Assembly (NCBI RefSeq): GCF_001625695.1
Contig: NZ_AUXY01000122.1
Coordinates: 1 to 64,000 of the forward strand
Length of the DNA stretch: 64,000 nucleotides
Source of the DNA: Pseudoalteromonas luteoviolacea H33-S
GTDB lineage: Bacteria > Pseudomonadota > Gammaproteobacteria > Enterobacterales > Alteromonadaceae
Reading direction: 5' to 3'
The translations under genes and the position numbers were made by a program. Position 1 is the first letter of the stretch. Each line of letters starts with the position of its first letter. Below the pieces are notes generated by a model. It was not told the origin of the DNA and searched no databases. It worked only from the letters and a program-made list of their open reading frames with translations. Positions 1 through 7,987 of this stretch are shown here, in pieces.

Positions 1-118
1 TGCTTCTTCACGTTCTGCCTGTTCTTTGGCTAAACGCTCAGCTTCTTCACGCTCTGCCTGTTCTTTGGCTAAACGCTCTGCTTCCTCGCGTTCTGCCTGT
101 TCTTTGTCGGATTTACCA
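1..118 (-). repeat. Tandem 39-bp repeat inside ftsY
   Basis: About three near-identical 39-bp units encode the 13-residue unit EEAERLAKEQAER. Units differ by a few synonymous changes and the array continues past the left edge. The unit length keeps the reading frame, so copy number can vary without breaking the gene. It builds a long charged helix between the membrane-binding N-terminus and the GTPase domain. Confidence 0.85.
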
Positions 119-156
119 AACCCCAACCAAGATAAAAATTTGTTTTTCTTTCCCAT
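1..156 (-). CDS. ftsY: FtsY, SRP receptor GTPase (N-terminal part only)
   Basis: The gene starts at 156 on the minus strand and runs off the left edge, so only 52 codons are visible. The first residues, MGKKNKFLSWLGFGKSDKEQ, resemble the basic and aromatic membrane-targeting start of gammaproteobacterial FtsY. A highly charged Glu/Ala/Arg/Lys segment follows, as in the acidic A domain of FtsY. FtsY is the membrane receptor for the signal recognition particle; its GTPase (NG) domain would lie outside the window. It is divergent from rsmD, a common neighbour of ftsY in this group, which supports the call. The A domain here consists of tandem 13-residue repeats. The call rests on the N-terminus and context, because the conserved GTPase motifs are not in view. 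Confidence 0.85.
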   Translation of the reverse strand, partial: MGKKNKFLSWLGFGKSDKEQAEREEAERLAKEQAEREEAERLAKEQAEREEA

Positions 157-339
157 AACCAACTAATACCATTAAAGTTTGTATTGTGATTTAGTAGCCA
201 TAACCGTATCTATGATCACCACCATTAAGCGCAAAGCTTCCCACGTTGCGATCGCGCGCATCGTCATTGAGCTGTGCATGCCAAAACTTTGGGGTTAGTA
301 CAAAGACCTTAATAATCACACAAAAGACTTTGTGATAAT

Positions 340-348
340 TGTTATAAT
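340..348 (+). promoter_or_regulatory. Extended -10 promoter candidate for rsmD
   Basis: TGTTATAAT is a perfect -10 hexamer (343-348) with the TGn extension. It lies about 95 bp before the rsmD start in the ftsY-rsmD divergent region. No good -35 is visible at the usual distance, as is common for extended -10 promoters. A short inverted repeat, CACAAA-AGAC-TTTGTG, sits just upstream at about 318-333. The remainder of 157-443 shows nothing else I can support. Confidence 0.5.
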
Positions 349-443
349 CACTAAGTTAACGCCATAATATGCGCTTAGTGTATCATGTTCCAAGTAGATG
401 AAAAATTTATAATCGAGTGCAACATACTCGATAGCGAAAATAT

Positions 444-1040
444 ATGAAAAAAAGAAAGCCTCAAGCCCGAACTGACGGTCATATTCGAATTATCAGTGGT
501 AAATTTAAAGGTCGTAAGCTACCAGTAAAAGATGTTGAAGGCCTTAGACCGACAACGGATCGTGTAAAAGAAACAGTATTTAATTGGCTGATGGCTGATA
601 CACGAGACGCCAATGTACTAGATTGCTTTGCCGGCTCCGGTAGCTTGGGACTAGAGTCATTATCTCGTTTTGCTAAGCATGCAACATTCATAGAATTAGA
701 TAAAACAGCTGCGACGCAAATTACACAAAATATACAAACACTCGCGCTCGATAATGCACGAGTGATCCATACAAGTGCACTAGATTACTTGCGTAATAAT
801 GATGAACAACACACTTTTGACATTGTTTATCTAGATCCCCCATTTAGAAAAGACTTACTTTTTCCTTGCTGTGAACTACTTGAAAGCGCAGGATGGCTTC
901 ATGATGATTCATTAATTTATGTTGAATTTGAAAAAGAAGCACAGCCTAATTTCCCTGCTAACTGGCAGTTGTTAAAAGAGAAAAAAGCAGGCCAAGTGAT
1001 TTGCATGCTTTTTAATCGAGGCCCAGTAGAAAGCGTATAA
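444..1040 (+). CDS. rsmD: 16S rRNA (guanine-966-N2)-methyltransferase RsmD
   Basis: This 198-residue protein has the same length as E. coli RsmD. It methylates N2 of G966 in 16S rRNA using S-adenosylmethionine during small-subunit assembly. The N-terminal RIISGKFKGRKL segment (about 15-26) is typical of the family. The SAM-binding motif DCFAGSGSLGLE is at 60-71 and the catalytic DPPF at 131-134. The gene is divergent from ftsY, a common arrangement. It is followed by an independent promoter for rpsU rather than by an operon partner. Start: the ATG at 444 gives a full-length family N-terminus. Confidence 0.95.
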   Translation: MKKRKPQARTDGHIRIISGKFKGRKLPVKDVEGLRPTTDRVKETVFNWLMADTRDANVLDCFAGSGSLGLESLSRFAKHATFIELDKTAATQITQNIQTLALDNARVIHTSALDYLRNNDEQHTFDIVYLDPPFRKDLLFPCCELLESAGWLHDDSLIYVEFEKEAQPNFPANWQLLKEKKAGQVICMLFNRGPVESV

Positions 1041-1061
1041 AAAGCACACCGAGATTAACGC

Positions 1062-1090
1062 ATGACACAATTATTCAGATCCGCTATAAT
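1062..1090 (+). promoter_or_regulatory. Strong sigma-70 promoter for rpsU
   Basis: ATGACA (1062-1067) is separated by exactly 17 bp from TATAAT (1085-1090). Both hexamers are at or near consensus. Transcription would start near 1097, leaving a leader of about 108 nt before rpsU. Confidence 0.75.
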
Positions 1091-1103
1091 TTGATCTTTA
1101 CAC

Positions 1104-1181
1104 GCGGTCTCGCTTCGGCTTACAATACCGCACCATTTTTGAACCAATTGACCATTTAACGGTCAATTTGAGCCAAGCTCA
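1104..1181 (+). promoter_or_regulatory. Structured 5' leader of rpsU (three hairpins)
   Basis: Three inverted repeats follow the rpsU promoter. GCGGT/ACCGC (1104-1108 with 1127-1131) is followed by ACCATTTTT and resembles a weak attenuator. AATTGACC/GGTCAATT (1146-1153 with 1161-1168) is a perfect 8-bp stem with a 7-nt loop. TGAGC/GCTCA (1169-1173 with 1177-1181) directly abuts it. Together they fill the leader up to just before the ribosome binding site (AGGTAGGTG, about 1188-1196). A role in translational or attenuation control of S21 is inferred, not shown. Confidence 0.5.
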
Positions 1182-1204
1182 TTATTTAGGTAGGTGAATT
1201 TTTA

Positions 1205-1420
1205 ATGCCAGTAATTAAAGTAAGAGAAAACGAACCGTTTGACGTAGCACTTCGTCGTTTCAAGCGTTCATGTGAAAAAGCAGGTATCCTTTCTGAAGTT
1301 CGTCGTCGCGAGCACTATGAAAAGCCAACTGCAGAGCGTAAGCGTAAGAAAGCAGCAGCTGTAAAGCGTCACATGAAAAAGCTTTCTCGTGAAAACGCAC
1401 GTCGCGTTAAACTATACTAA
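1205..1420 (+). CDS. rpsU: 30S ribosomal protein S21
   Basis: This 71-residue basic protein is nearly identical in form to enterobacterial S21. It begins MPVIKVRENEPFDVALRRFK and ends in a run of Arg/Lys-rich residues. S21 sits at the 30S platform near the anti-Shine-Dalgarno region and supports initiation. It heads the classic cluster rpsU - (yqeY) - dnaG - rpoD, which couples ribosome, replication primer and sigma factor synthesis. Start: ATG at 1205, 8 nt after the AGGTG site. The leader ahead of it is unusually structured. Confidence 0.98.
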   Translation: MPVIKVRENEPFDVALRRFKRSCEKAGILSEVRRREHYEKPTAERKRKKAAAVKRHMKKLSRENARRVKLY

Positions 1421-1441
1421 TTAACATTTGGTCTTGTACAT

Positions 1442-1888
1442 ATGAGCTTATTAGCGACGCTAAAAGACGCCCAAAAGGAAGCAATGAAAGCCAAAGACAA
1501 ACCACGTCTTACGGCAATCAGAGCAGCTCTAGCTGAAGTCAAGCAACGTGAAATTGATAACCAGACAACGCTAGACGATGCTGGTATCACCTCAGTGTTG
1601 GTTAAACTGGTTAAACAGCGTAAAGACTCTTTCACTCAGTATACTGATGCAGGAAGAGAAGACTTAGCACAGATCGAGGCTGGTGAAATATCAGTACTTG
1701 AGTCTTTCTTACCTCAGCCTTTATCTGAGGAAGAAGTTCTTGAGATGATCGATGCTGCTATCGCTGACACAGGCGCAGCTGGTATGCAAGACATGGGTAA
1801 AGTAATGGGTGTGATTAAAGCACAAGCTGAAGGTCGCGCTGACATGGGCAAAATCTCTGGTTTAATTAAGCAAAGATTAAGCGCATAA
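1442..1888 (+). CDS. yqeY: YqeY / GatB-like domain protein
   Basis: This 148-residue protein belongs to the YqeY family, related to the C-terminal tRNA-binding domain of the GatB amidotransferase subunit. It begins MSLLATLKDAQKEAMKAKDK and carries the family's SVLVKLVKQRKDS and MGKVMGVIKAQAEGRADMGK segments. Its molecular role is not settled; a tRNA-related function is inferred from the GatB relation. It lies 21 bp after rpsU and before the dnaG terminator hairpin, so it is probably co-transcribed with rpsU. A yqeY gene between rpsU and dnaG is common in non-enteric gammaproteobacteria and other phyla. Confidence 0.9.
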   Translation: MSLLATLKDAQKEAMKAKDKPRLTAIRAALAEVKQREIDNQTTLDDAGITSVLVKLVKQRKDSFTQYTDAGREDLAQIEAGEISVLESFLPQPLSEEEVLEMIDAAIADTGAAGMQDMGKVMGVIKAQAEGRADMGKISGLIKQRLSA

Positions 1889-1917
1889 CTACCCACATAC
1901 AAATGTATGAAATTAGT

Positions 1918-1940
1918 AAACCGAGCCTTGCGCTCGGTTT
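1918..1940 (+). terminator. Hairpin between yqeY and dnaG
   Basis: AAACCGAGC (1918-1926) pairs with GCTCGGTTT (1932-1940) around a 5-nt loop. The T-tract after it is short, so read-through into dnaG is expected. The equivalent spot in E. coli (rpsU-dnaG) also carries a leaky terminator that keeps primase levels low. Confidence 0.7.
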
Positions 1941-1964
1941 CTTCGTATAAGCGTTAGGAAAACT

Positions 1965-3722
1965 ATGGCTGGCAAAATTCCAAGACAGTTTATCGATGAT
2001 TTATTAGCAAGAACTGACATCGTCGAGCTTATTGATGGCCGTGTTGGTCTAAAAAAAGCAGGAAAAGACTATCAAGCCTGCTGTCCTTTTCACAATGAAA
2101 AGTCTCCTTCTTTTACGGTTTCTAGAGATAAACAGTTTTATCATTGCTTCGGTTGTGGTGCCAACGGTAATGCCATCTCCTTTTTAATGGAATATGACAA
2201 ACTTGAGTTTGTCGACGCCATTGAAGAACTTGCCGGTATGTTTAACCTTGAGATCCCAAGAGAGCAAGGTCTAGGTGGCCCGCAACGAAGCTTTGAAGAA
2301 AAAAAGTCAGATTATGACTTAATGATGCATACCGCACGTTTTTACCAACAGCAATTAAATACGCATAATAATGCTACGCAAGTACAGGCTTATGTAAAAG
2401 GGCGTGGACTGTCAGAGCAAACAGTCAGTAAATTTCAAATTGGATATGCTCCGCCTGAATGGGACGCATTACTTGGTAAACTTGCTCGAAACCCAGCACA
2501 AAAGCAACAATTAGTAGAATTAAAACTCGCCAGTGAAAAAACACCTGGTAGGCAGTTTGACTTTTTCCGTGACCGATTAATGTTCCCTATTCGCGACAAA
2601 CGCGGACGGGTTATCGCCTTTGGTGGTCGCGTGATGGGCCAAGATCAAGGTCCAAAGTATTTAAATTCCCCGGAAACACGTATTTTCCACAAAAGCTTTG
2701 AACTCTATGGTTTCTACGAAGCCAAGCAGGCACATAAAAAATTAGAACAAGTGCTGATTGTTGAAGGCTATATGGATGTCGTTGCCTTATCTGAGTATGG
2801 TATTGATTATGCCGTTGCTGCCCTGGGTACCGCAACCACACTAGAGCATATGCAAACCCTGTTTCGAAATACAGATAAGGTAATATGTTGCTATGATGGA
2901 GACCGAGCCGGTCGCGATGCTGCTTGGCGTGCACTGGAACATGCATTACCAAATCTAAAAGATGGTAAATCACTCGGATTTGTATTTTTACCGGACGGTG
3001 AAGATCCTGATTCTTTGGTACAAAAAGAGGGAAAAGAGCGCTTTGAAAAAAGGCTTGCTACGGCAGATGACTACAGTAAAGTACTATTCAGCCGACTTTC
3101 TGAGCAGTGTGATCTTACCACCGATGCAGGAAAAGCAAAGTTACTGGCGGAAGCGGTGCCACTGATCAGTAAAATTCCCAGCGAATTTTATCAAGAATCC
3201 CTACTGACGACATTGGCAAGACTCATTGGCAGAACTCGGGAGCAGTTGACAGCTAAACTCTCAAGTCCGAAAAAACAGCATAATATAGAAAGAAAGTTTA
3301 AAGTCACCCCAATGCGCCGCGCAATAGGCTTATTGTTACAGCACCCACAGTTAGCTCACTGTGTTGACTATCTGCCCGATCTCGCTCACATGCAATTACC
3401 CGGCATGGCGTTATTTTTAAGGTTGCAGTATACATGCTTAGAAAACGCACAGTACACCACCGCACATATCTTAGAGTCGTTTAGAGATACTCAAGATTAT
3501 GAGCCTTTAAAAAAGCTCGCAACTTGGCAACACAATATCCATGAAGAGGCTTTAGAAGAGGAATTTAAACACACTTTCAAGTTTATTGAAGACCAGTGTT
3601 TAAATCTGCGATTAGAGACCTTACTTATTAAGGACAAAACAGAGGGCTTAAATAGCGACGAACGACTGGAGTGTGCGTTATTAACACAAGCTTTAGGCTC
3701 TCGTAGAACTGGTCAAAATTAA
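1965..3722 (+). CDS. dnaG: DNA primase DnaG
   Basis: This 585-residue primase makes RNA primers at the replication fork. The N-terminal zinc ribbon has ligands C40, H43, C61 and C64 within the CPFHNEKSPSF and HCFGCGANGN segments. The TOPRIM core follows, with LIVEGYMDVVAL (catalytic Glu) near 265-277 and CCYDGDRAGRDA near 308-320. The C-terminal ~140 residues form the DnaB-binding domain. Length matches E. coli DnaG (581). The ATG at 1965 follows AGGA at 1956-1959. The promoter for rpoD overlaps the 3' end of the gene. Confidence 0.98.
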   Translation: MAGKIPRQFIDDLLARTDIVELIDGRVGLKKAGKDYQACCPFHNEKSPSFTVSRDKQFYHCFGCGANGNAISFLMEYDKLEFVDAIEELAGMFNLEIPREQGLGGPQRSFEEKKSDYDLMMHTARFYQQQLNTHNNATQVQAYVKGRGLSEQTVSKFQIGYAPPEWDALLGKLARNPAQKQQLVELKLASEKTPGRQFDFFRDRLMFPIRDKRGRVIAFGGRVMGQDQGPKYLNSPETRIFHKSFELYGFYEAKQAHKKLEQVLIVEGYMDVVALSEYGIDYAVAALGTATTLEHMQTLFRNTDKVICCYDGDRAGRDAAWRALEHALPNLKDGKSLGFVFLPDGEDPDSLVQKEGKERFEKRLATADDYSKVLFSRLSEQCDLTTDAGKAKLLAEAVPLISKIPSEFYQESLLTTLARLIGRTREQLTAKLSSPKKQHNIERKFKVTPMRRAIGLLLQHPQLAHCVDYLPDLAHMQLPGMALFLRLQYTCLENAQYTTAHILESFRDTQDYEPLKKLATWQHNIHEEALEEEFKHTFKFIEDQCLNLRLETLLIKDKTEGLNSDERLECALLTQALGSRRTGQN

Positions 3723-3738
3723 TTTTTGGTGTTATAAT
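3710..3738 (+). promoter_or_regulatory. Promoter for rpoD overlapping the dnaG stop
   Basis: TGGTCA (3710-3715), a 17-bp spacer and TGT-TATAAT (extended -10 at 3730-3738) straddle the dnaG stop codon. This would start rpoD transcription near 3745 independently of the upstream genes, so sigma-70 would be made in excess of primase. Confidence 0.6.
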
Positions 3739-3825
3739 GTTCTATTCACTGCGTCAACCAAAATAACGCTGTTTTTAGCTGGCGCCCGTTGTATAAACTT
3801 TATCAGAGTGGAAGCAATAATCTCT

Positions 3826-5667
3826 ATGGATCAATCTCCTCAGTCACAACTCAAACTTCTGATTCAGAAAGGTAAAGAGCAAGGTTACTTAACTTTTGCA
3901 GAAGTTAACGATCACCTTCCACAAGACATCATAGATTCAGATCAAGTCGAAGATATCATTAGCATGATCAATGATATGGGCATTCAGGTTTCTGAAGCTG
4001 CCCCAGATGCCGATGAGTTGATGATGCAAGAAACAACCACCGACGAGGATGCGGCAGAAGCAGCAGCAGCTGCGCTAGCAACGGTAGAAAAAGAAATTGG
4101 CAGAACAACAGATCCAGTGCGCATGTATATGCGTGAAATGGGCACCGTTGAGCTACTGACTCGGGAAGGCGAGATTCTTATTGCAAAACGTATTGAAGAA
4201 GGTATCAATCAGGTACAGATTTCTGTTGCTGAATACCCAGAAGCAATCACGTATTTGCTAGAACAGTGGGACAAATACGAAGCCGAAGAGATGCGTTTAA
4301 GTGACATCGTCACTGGTTTCTTCGACTCATTAGAAGACGATGAAGCGACTATCTCTGCAACGCACATTGGTTCAGAACTAAGTGAAGAAGACTTAGATGA
4401 TGAAGACGATGATGGCGATGATGACGACGATTCTGAAGAAGGCGAGTCAGGTCCAGATCCTGAAGTTGCTCGTGAACACTTCGAAGAGCTTCGTACACTA
4501 TACACCAATGCACGCAAATGCTTTGAAGATAAAGGCCGCAGCCATCCTGATGCACAAGCCGCAATCAAAGAAATTGGTGAGTTGTTCCGCAAGTTTAAAC
4601 TAGTTCCTAAGCAGTTTGACCGCATGGTAAATAACATGCGCGAAATGATGGATAAAGTTCGTGTTCAAGAACGTATCATCATGAAGCAAGCTGTTCAGAT
4701 TGCAAAATTACCAAAGAAAACATTCGTTAAGCATTTTGCTAACAATGAAACAGACGTTGCTTGGATCGACGCTGAAATCGCATCTGGCGACAAACATTCA
4801 GACAAACTTCGTGAAGTTAAGCCTGAAATAGAGCGTTGTATTAACAAACTCAAAGCAATTGAAGAAAGCACAGGCCTAAGTGTAGAGCGTATTAAAGACA
4901 TCAACCGTCGTATGAGCATCGGTGAAGCAAAAGCACGCCGCGCGAAGAAAGAAATGGTTGAAGCAAACTTACGTCTTGTAATTTCAATCGCTAAAAAATA
5001 TACCAACCGTGGTCTGCAGTTCTTGGATCTGATCCAAGAAGGTAACATTGGTCTAATGAAAGCAGTTGATAAATTCGAATATCGCCGTGGTTATAAGTTC
5101 TCAACTTATGCAACTTGGTGGATCCGACAAGCAATCACACGTTCAATTGCTGACCAAGCAAGAACAATCCGTATTCCAGTACATATGATTGAAACGATTA
5201 ATAAACTTAATCGTATTTCTCGTCAGATGCTACAGGAAATGGGTCGTGAGCCTAGCCCCGAAGAGTTGGCTGAGCGCATGATGATGCCTGAAGACAAGAT
5301 CCGTAAGGTGCTTAAAATTGCTAAAGAGCCAATCTCTATGGAGACACCGATTGGTGATGATGAAGATTCACATCTTGGTGATTTCATCGAGGATACAACG
5401 ATTGAATCTCCGATTGACTCAGCAACTATGGAAAGCTTGCGCGGTGCAACCAACGAAGTACTTGCAGGCCTAACAGCCAGAGAAGCTAAAGTACTGCGTA
5501 TGCGTTTTGGTATCGATATGAATACGGACCATACACTAGAAGAAGTTGGTAAGCAGTTTGACGTAACACGTGAACGTATACGTCAGATTGAAGCGAAGGC
5601 ACTGCGTAAACTACGTCACCCTTCTCGCTCTGATCTACTGAAGAGCTTCTTAGACGTCAAAGGCTAA
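3826..5667 (+). CDS. rpoD: RNA polymerase primary sigma factor (sigma-70)
   Basis: This is the housekeeping sigma factor, 613 residues, the same length as E. coli RpoD. Visible parts in order: region 1.1 (acidic N-terminus), region 1.2 (RTTDPVRMYMREMGTVELL), a long non-conserved acidic insert near 190-215, region 2 (NLRLVISIAKKYTNRGLQFL through STYATWWIRQAITRSIADQ), region 3, and region 4 with the HTH GKQFDVTRERIRQIEAKALR. I chose the ATG at 3826 (MDQSPQSQLKLL) rather than the in-frame GTG at 3808, because E. coli RpoD begins MEQNPQSQLKLL at the same point. A strong terminator follows. Confidence 0.98.
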   Translation: MDQSPQSQLKLLIQKGKEQGYLTFAEVNDHLPQDIIDSDQVEDIISMINDMGIQVSEAAPDADELMMQETTTDEDAAEAAAAALATVEKEIGRTTDPVRMYMREMGTVELLTREGEILIAKRIEEGINQVQISVAEYPEAITYLLEQWDKYEAEEMRLSDIVTGFFDSLEDDEATISATHIGSELSEEDLDDEDDDGDDDDDSEEGESGPDPEVAREHFEELRTLYTNARKCFEDKGRSHPDAQAAIKEIGELFRKFKLVPKQFDRMVNNMREMMDKVRVQERIIMKQAVQIAKLPKKTFVKHFANNETDVAWIDAEIASGDKHSDKLREVKPEIERCINKLKAIEESTGLSVERIKDINRRMSIGEAKARRAKKEMVEANLRLVISIAKKYTNRGLQFLDLIQEGNIGLMKAVDKFEYRRGYKFSTYATWWIRQAITRSIADQARTIRIPVHMIETINKLNRISRQMLQEMGREPSPEELAERMMMPEDKIRKVLKIAKEPISMETPIGDDEDSHLGDFIEDTTIESPIDSATMESLRGATNEVLAGLTAREAKVLRMRFGIDMNTDHTLEEVGKQFDVTRERIRQIEAKALRKLRHPSRSDLLKSFLDVKG

Positions 5668-5681
5668 GAGTAAAAAATACC

Positions 5682-5709
5682 AAAAAAGGCCGCATCATGC
5701 GGCCTTTTT
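5682..5709 (+). terminator. Rho-independent terminator of rpoD
   Basis: The near-perfect palindrome AAAAAGGCCGCA-TCA-TGCGGCCTTTTT has a GC-rich stem, flanking A and T tracts and a 3-nt loop. It starts about 15 bp after the rpoD stop. Confidence 0.9.
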
Positions 5710-5711
5710 AT

Positions 5712-5741
5712 TTGCAATTAAATATGTGCGGATTGTATACA
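5712..5741 (+). promoter_or_regulatory. Weak promoter candidate for prmA
   Basis: TTGCAA (5712-5717), an 18-bp spacer and TATACA (5736-5741) lie about 105 bp before the prmA start. Each hexamer matches consensus at four of six positions. A promoter is expected here because a strong terminator closes rpoD just upstream. Confidence 0.35.
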
Positions 5742-5845
5742 TAATCAAGTAGGTGAGCACAGTCAGCAGCAGTTGTAGCCACTCTAAGCTGATGTGTCAC
5801 TTATCGCGCAATGAAGACAAAAAGATATTTAATAGGAACAACATT

Positions 5846-6721
5846 ATGGCTTGGATCCAAATCCGCATTGATGCTAACAAAGAAACAGCCGACCTGATCA
5901 GTGATTTATTAATGGATATTGGCTGTCCTTCGGTGACATTTATTGATGGCCAAAATACGCCTGTATATGAACCTAAGCCAGGTGAAGTCATTTTGTGGCC
6001 AGAGACAACCGTGATAGGCCTATTTGAAGCAACCCATGATATGCAATCAGTTGTTGATTACCTCACAGAGCAGATGCCTGAGGCGCCTAAATACAAAGTC
6101 GAACAGTTGGAAGACAAAGACTGGGAAAGAGAATGGATGGATAACTTCCACCCGATTAAGTTTGGTGAGCGCTTGTGGATCTGTCCAAGTTGGCGCGATA
6201 TCCCAGATCCGGATGCAGTGAACGTACTACTGGATCCTGGTCTTGCATTTGGCACAGGTACACACGCAACCACTTCACTGTGCTTGCAATGGTTAGAAGC
6301 ACAAGACTTAAGCGGTAAAACTGTGGTCGACTTTGGTTGTGGCTCTGGCATTTTGGGCATAGCAGCCATAAAGCTAGGTGCTGAGCGTGTAATCGGTATC
6401 GACATCGACCCTCAAGCCCTTATTGCGAGCAGAGATAATGCTGAGCGTAATGGCGTCGCTGATCAGCTAGAAGTGTATTTACCAGAGAACCAACCTGAAT
6501 TTAAAGCCGATATCGTTGTCGCAAATATCCTCGCTCAACCACTTAGAGAATTGCATGAAATTATCCTTGGATTCTTAAAACCGCAGGGTGCAATTGCCAT
6601 GTCTGGGATCTTAGAAGAACAAGCTCAATCGGTTGCTGATGTGTACGCACCTCATGTTGAGTTAGATGCAATAAAACAAGAGGGTGAATGGACACGAGTG
6701 AGCGGCATTACAAAACCATAA
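5846..6721 (+). CDS. prmA: Ribosomal protein L11 methyltransferase PrmA
   Basis: This enzyme trimethylates amino groups of ribosomal protein L11 with SAM. The protein is 291 residues from the ATG at 5846 (MAWIQIRIDANKE); E. coli PrmA has 293. The N-terminal third is the L11-recognition domain and the C-terminal part is a class I methyltransferase with VVDFGCGSGILGIAAIKLG and the NILAQPL segment that replaces the usual motif IV. The frame stays open upstream to a GTG at 5753, but the ATG at 5846 has AGGA at 5834-5837 and matches the family start. It stands alone between two terminators. Confidence 0.96.
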   Translation: MAWIQIRIDANKETADLISDLLMDIGCPSVTFIDGQNTPVYEPKPGEVILWPETTVIGLFEATHDMQSVVDYLTEQMPEAPKYKVEQLEDKDWEREWMDNFHPIKFGERLWICPSWRDIPDPDAVNVLLDPGLAFGTGTHATTSLCLQWLEAQDLSGKTVVDFGCGSGILGIAAIKLGAERVIGIDIDPQALIASRDNAERNGVADQLEVYLPENQPEFKADIVVANILAQPLRELHEIILGFLKPQGAIAMSGILEEQAQSVADVYAPHVELDAIKQEGEWTRVSGITKP

Positions 6722-6760
6722 CAAGTGTAACGACTATCTTCTGAGTTAGTATTCTATTAC

Positions 6761-6798
6761 GCGTAAAGCCTGTACTTAACAGGCTTTACGCTTTTTTT
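6761..6798 (+). terminator. Rho-independent terminator of prmA
   Basis: A perfect 13-bp stem, GCGTAAAGCCTGT (6761-6773) with ACAGGCTTTACGC (6779-6791), has a 5-nt loop and is followed by seven T. Confidence 0.95.
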
Positions 6799-6939
6799 AC
6801 AGCTCGATAATCAAGCCCAAACCTACCTTATAAATTTTTTTTGAGTAAAATTACAGCAATTTATGTAGCCCTTCATATTGTTACCAAAAGTCAACCCAAA
6901 AAGTTCAAAAAAAAAACACTTATGTTCAATTTATAGCCT

Positions 6940-6976
6940 TTGATTTTTGCGAAAAAAACCGTAAACTTAGCGCCCC
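6940..6976 (+). promoter_or_regulatory. dusB-fis promoter with GC-rich discriminator
   Basis: TTGATT (6940-6945), a 16-bp spacer and TAAACT (6962-6967) are followed by the GC-rich discriminator TAGCGCCCC. An A-rich tract at about 6898-6918 lies upstream and could act as an UP element. The GC-rich discriminator is the feature that places the E. coli fis promoter under stringent and growth-rate control. The same control here is inferred. Confidence 0.55.
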
Positions 6977-7000
6977 TTGAAATGAGGCAGATGAATAGTA

Positions 7001-7972
7001 GTGCGTATTGGTCCTTACCAACTTGATAACAATGTAATCGTAGCTCCAATGGCTGGTATAACCGACCGACCATTTAGACAGTTATGTCGACGCCTTGGCG
7101 CAGGGCTGGCGGTTTCAGAAATGTTGTCATCAAATCCAAAGGTTTGGAAAACTGATAAATCAATGAACCGCATGGATCACTCTGGTGAATCAGGTATACG
7201 TTCAGTGCAAATTGCAGGAGCTGATCCTGAACTTATGGCACACGCTGCACAATTCAATGTCAAAAATGGCGCGCAAATCATAGATATCAATATGGGTTGC
7301 CCAGCCAAAAAAGTGAACAAGAAACTCGCAGGTTCTGCACTTTTGCAGTACCCGGATTTAGTTGAGGAAATAGTACAAGCTGTGGTTGGCGCGGTAGATG
7401 TACCTGTTACCTTAAAAATCCGGACAGGATGGGATCCTGATAACCGCAATGGTGTTGAAATTGCGAAAATAGCCGAGCGCAATCGTATTGCATCACTGGC
7501 TGTGCACGGGAGAACGCGTGCATGCATGTATAAAGGTGAAGCAGAATACGACACTATCAAAGCGATAAAGCAATCGGTTTCTATTCCTGTTGTAGCGAAT
7601 GGTGACATTACATCACCAGAGAAAGCAAAGCAGGTTTTGGATTATACGGGCGCAGATGCCATCATGATTGGTCGAGCCGCCCAAGGTCGTCCTTGGATTT
7701 TCCGAGAGATAGACTATTATTTGCGAACTGGAAAACACTTACCAGCACCAGAGGTTTCTGAAGTGCGTGGTATTTTGATGGAACACCTTGTGAACCTTCA
7801 TCAGTTTTACGGTGAACCAATGGGTGCGCGCATCGCACGCAAACATGTATCTTGGTATTTGCAGTCCCACGACCAAGAAGGTCAATTTAGGCGAGTATTC
7901 AATGCACTTGAGGAGCCAGAGGCGCAAATCGAGGCATTAGAAAACTATTTTGAAACACTAGCAGCTAACTAA
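7001..7972 (+). CDS. dusB: tRNA-dihydrouridine synthase B
   Basis: This FMN-dependent enzyme reduces specific uridines in tRNA to dihydrouridine. The protein has 323 residues, a TIM-barrel N-terminal domain and a helical C-terminal tRNA-binding domain. The N-terminus MRIGPYQLDN and the APMAGITDRPFR segment match DusB. The catalytic cysteine is C100 in INMGCPAKKVNKKLAGSALL. The start is a GTG at 7001, chosen because the family begins MRIG. It is the first gene of the dusB-fis operon, with fis only 15 bp downstream, an arrangement conserved in gammaproteobacteria. Confidence 0.96.
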   Translation: MRIGPYQLDNNVIVAPMAGITDRPFRQLCRRLGAGLAVSEMLSSNPKVWKTDKSMNRMDHSGESGIRSVQIAGADPELMAHAAQFNVKNGAQIIDINMGCPAKKVNKKLAGSALLQYPDLVEEIVQAVVGAVDVPVTLKIRTGWDPDNRNGVEIAKIAERNRIASLAVHGRTRACMYKGEAEYDTIKAIKQSVSIPVVANGDITSPEKAKQVLDYTGADAIMIGRAAQGRPWIFREIDYYLRTGKHLPAPEVSEVRGILMEHLVNLHQFYGEPMGARIARKHVSWYLQSHDQEGQFRRVFNALEEPEAQIEALENYFETLAAN

Positions 7973-7987
7973 GAAAGAGACATAAAG

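Noticed and set aside
3808..3825. GTG start six codons upstream for rpoD
   Set aside because: The ATG at 3826 matches the E. coli RpoD N-terminus.
4209..4637. Minus-strand frame opposite the acidic insert of rpoD
   Set aside because: It is low-complexity Ser-rich shadow of the acidic codons of rpoD with no ribosome binding site.
5753..5845. N-terminal extension of PrmA from a GTG
   Set aside because: The extension is not family-like and the ATG at 5846 has AGGA at the right distance.
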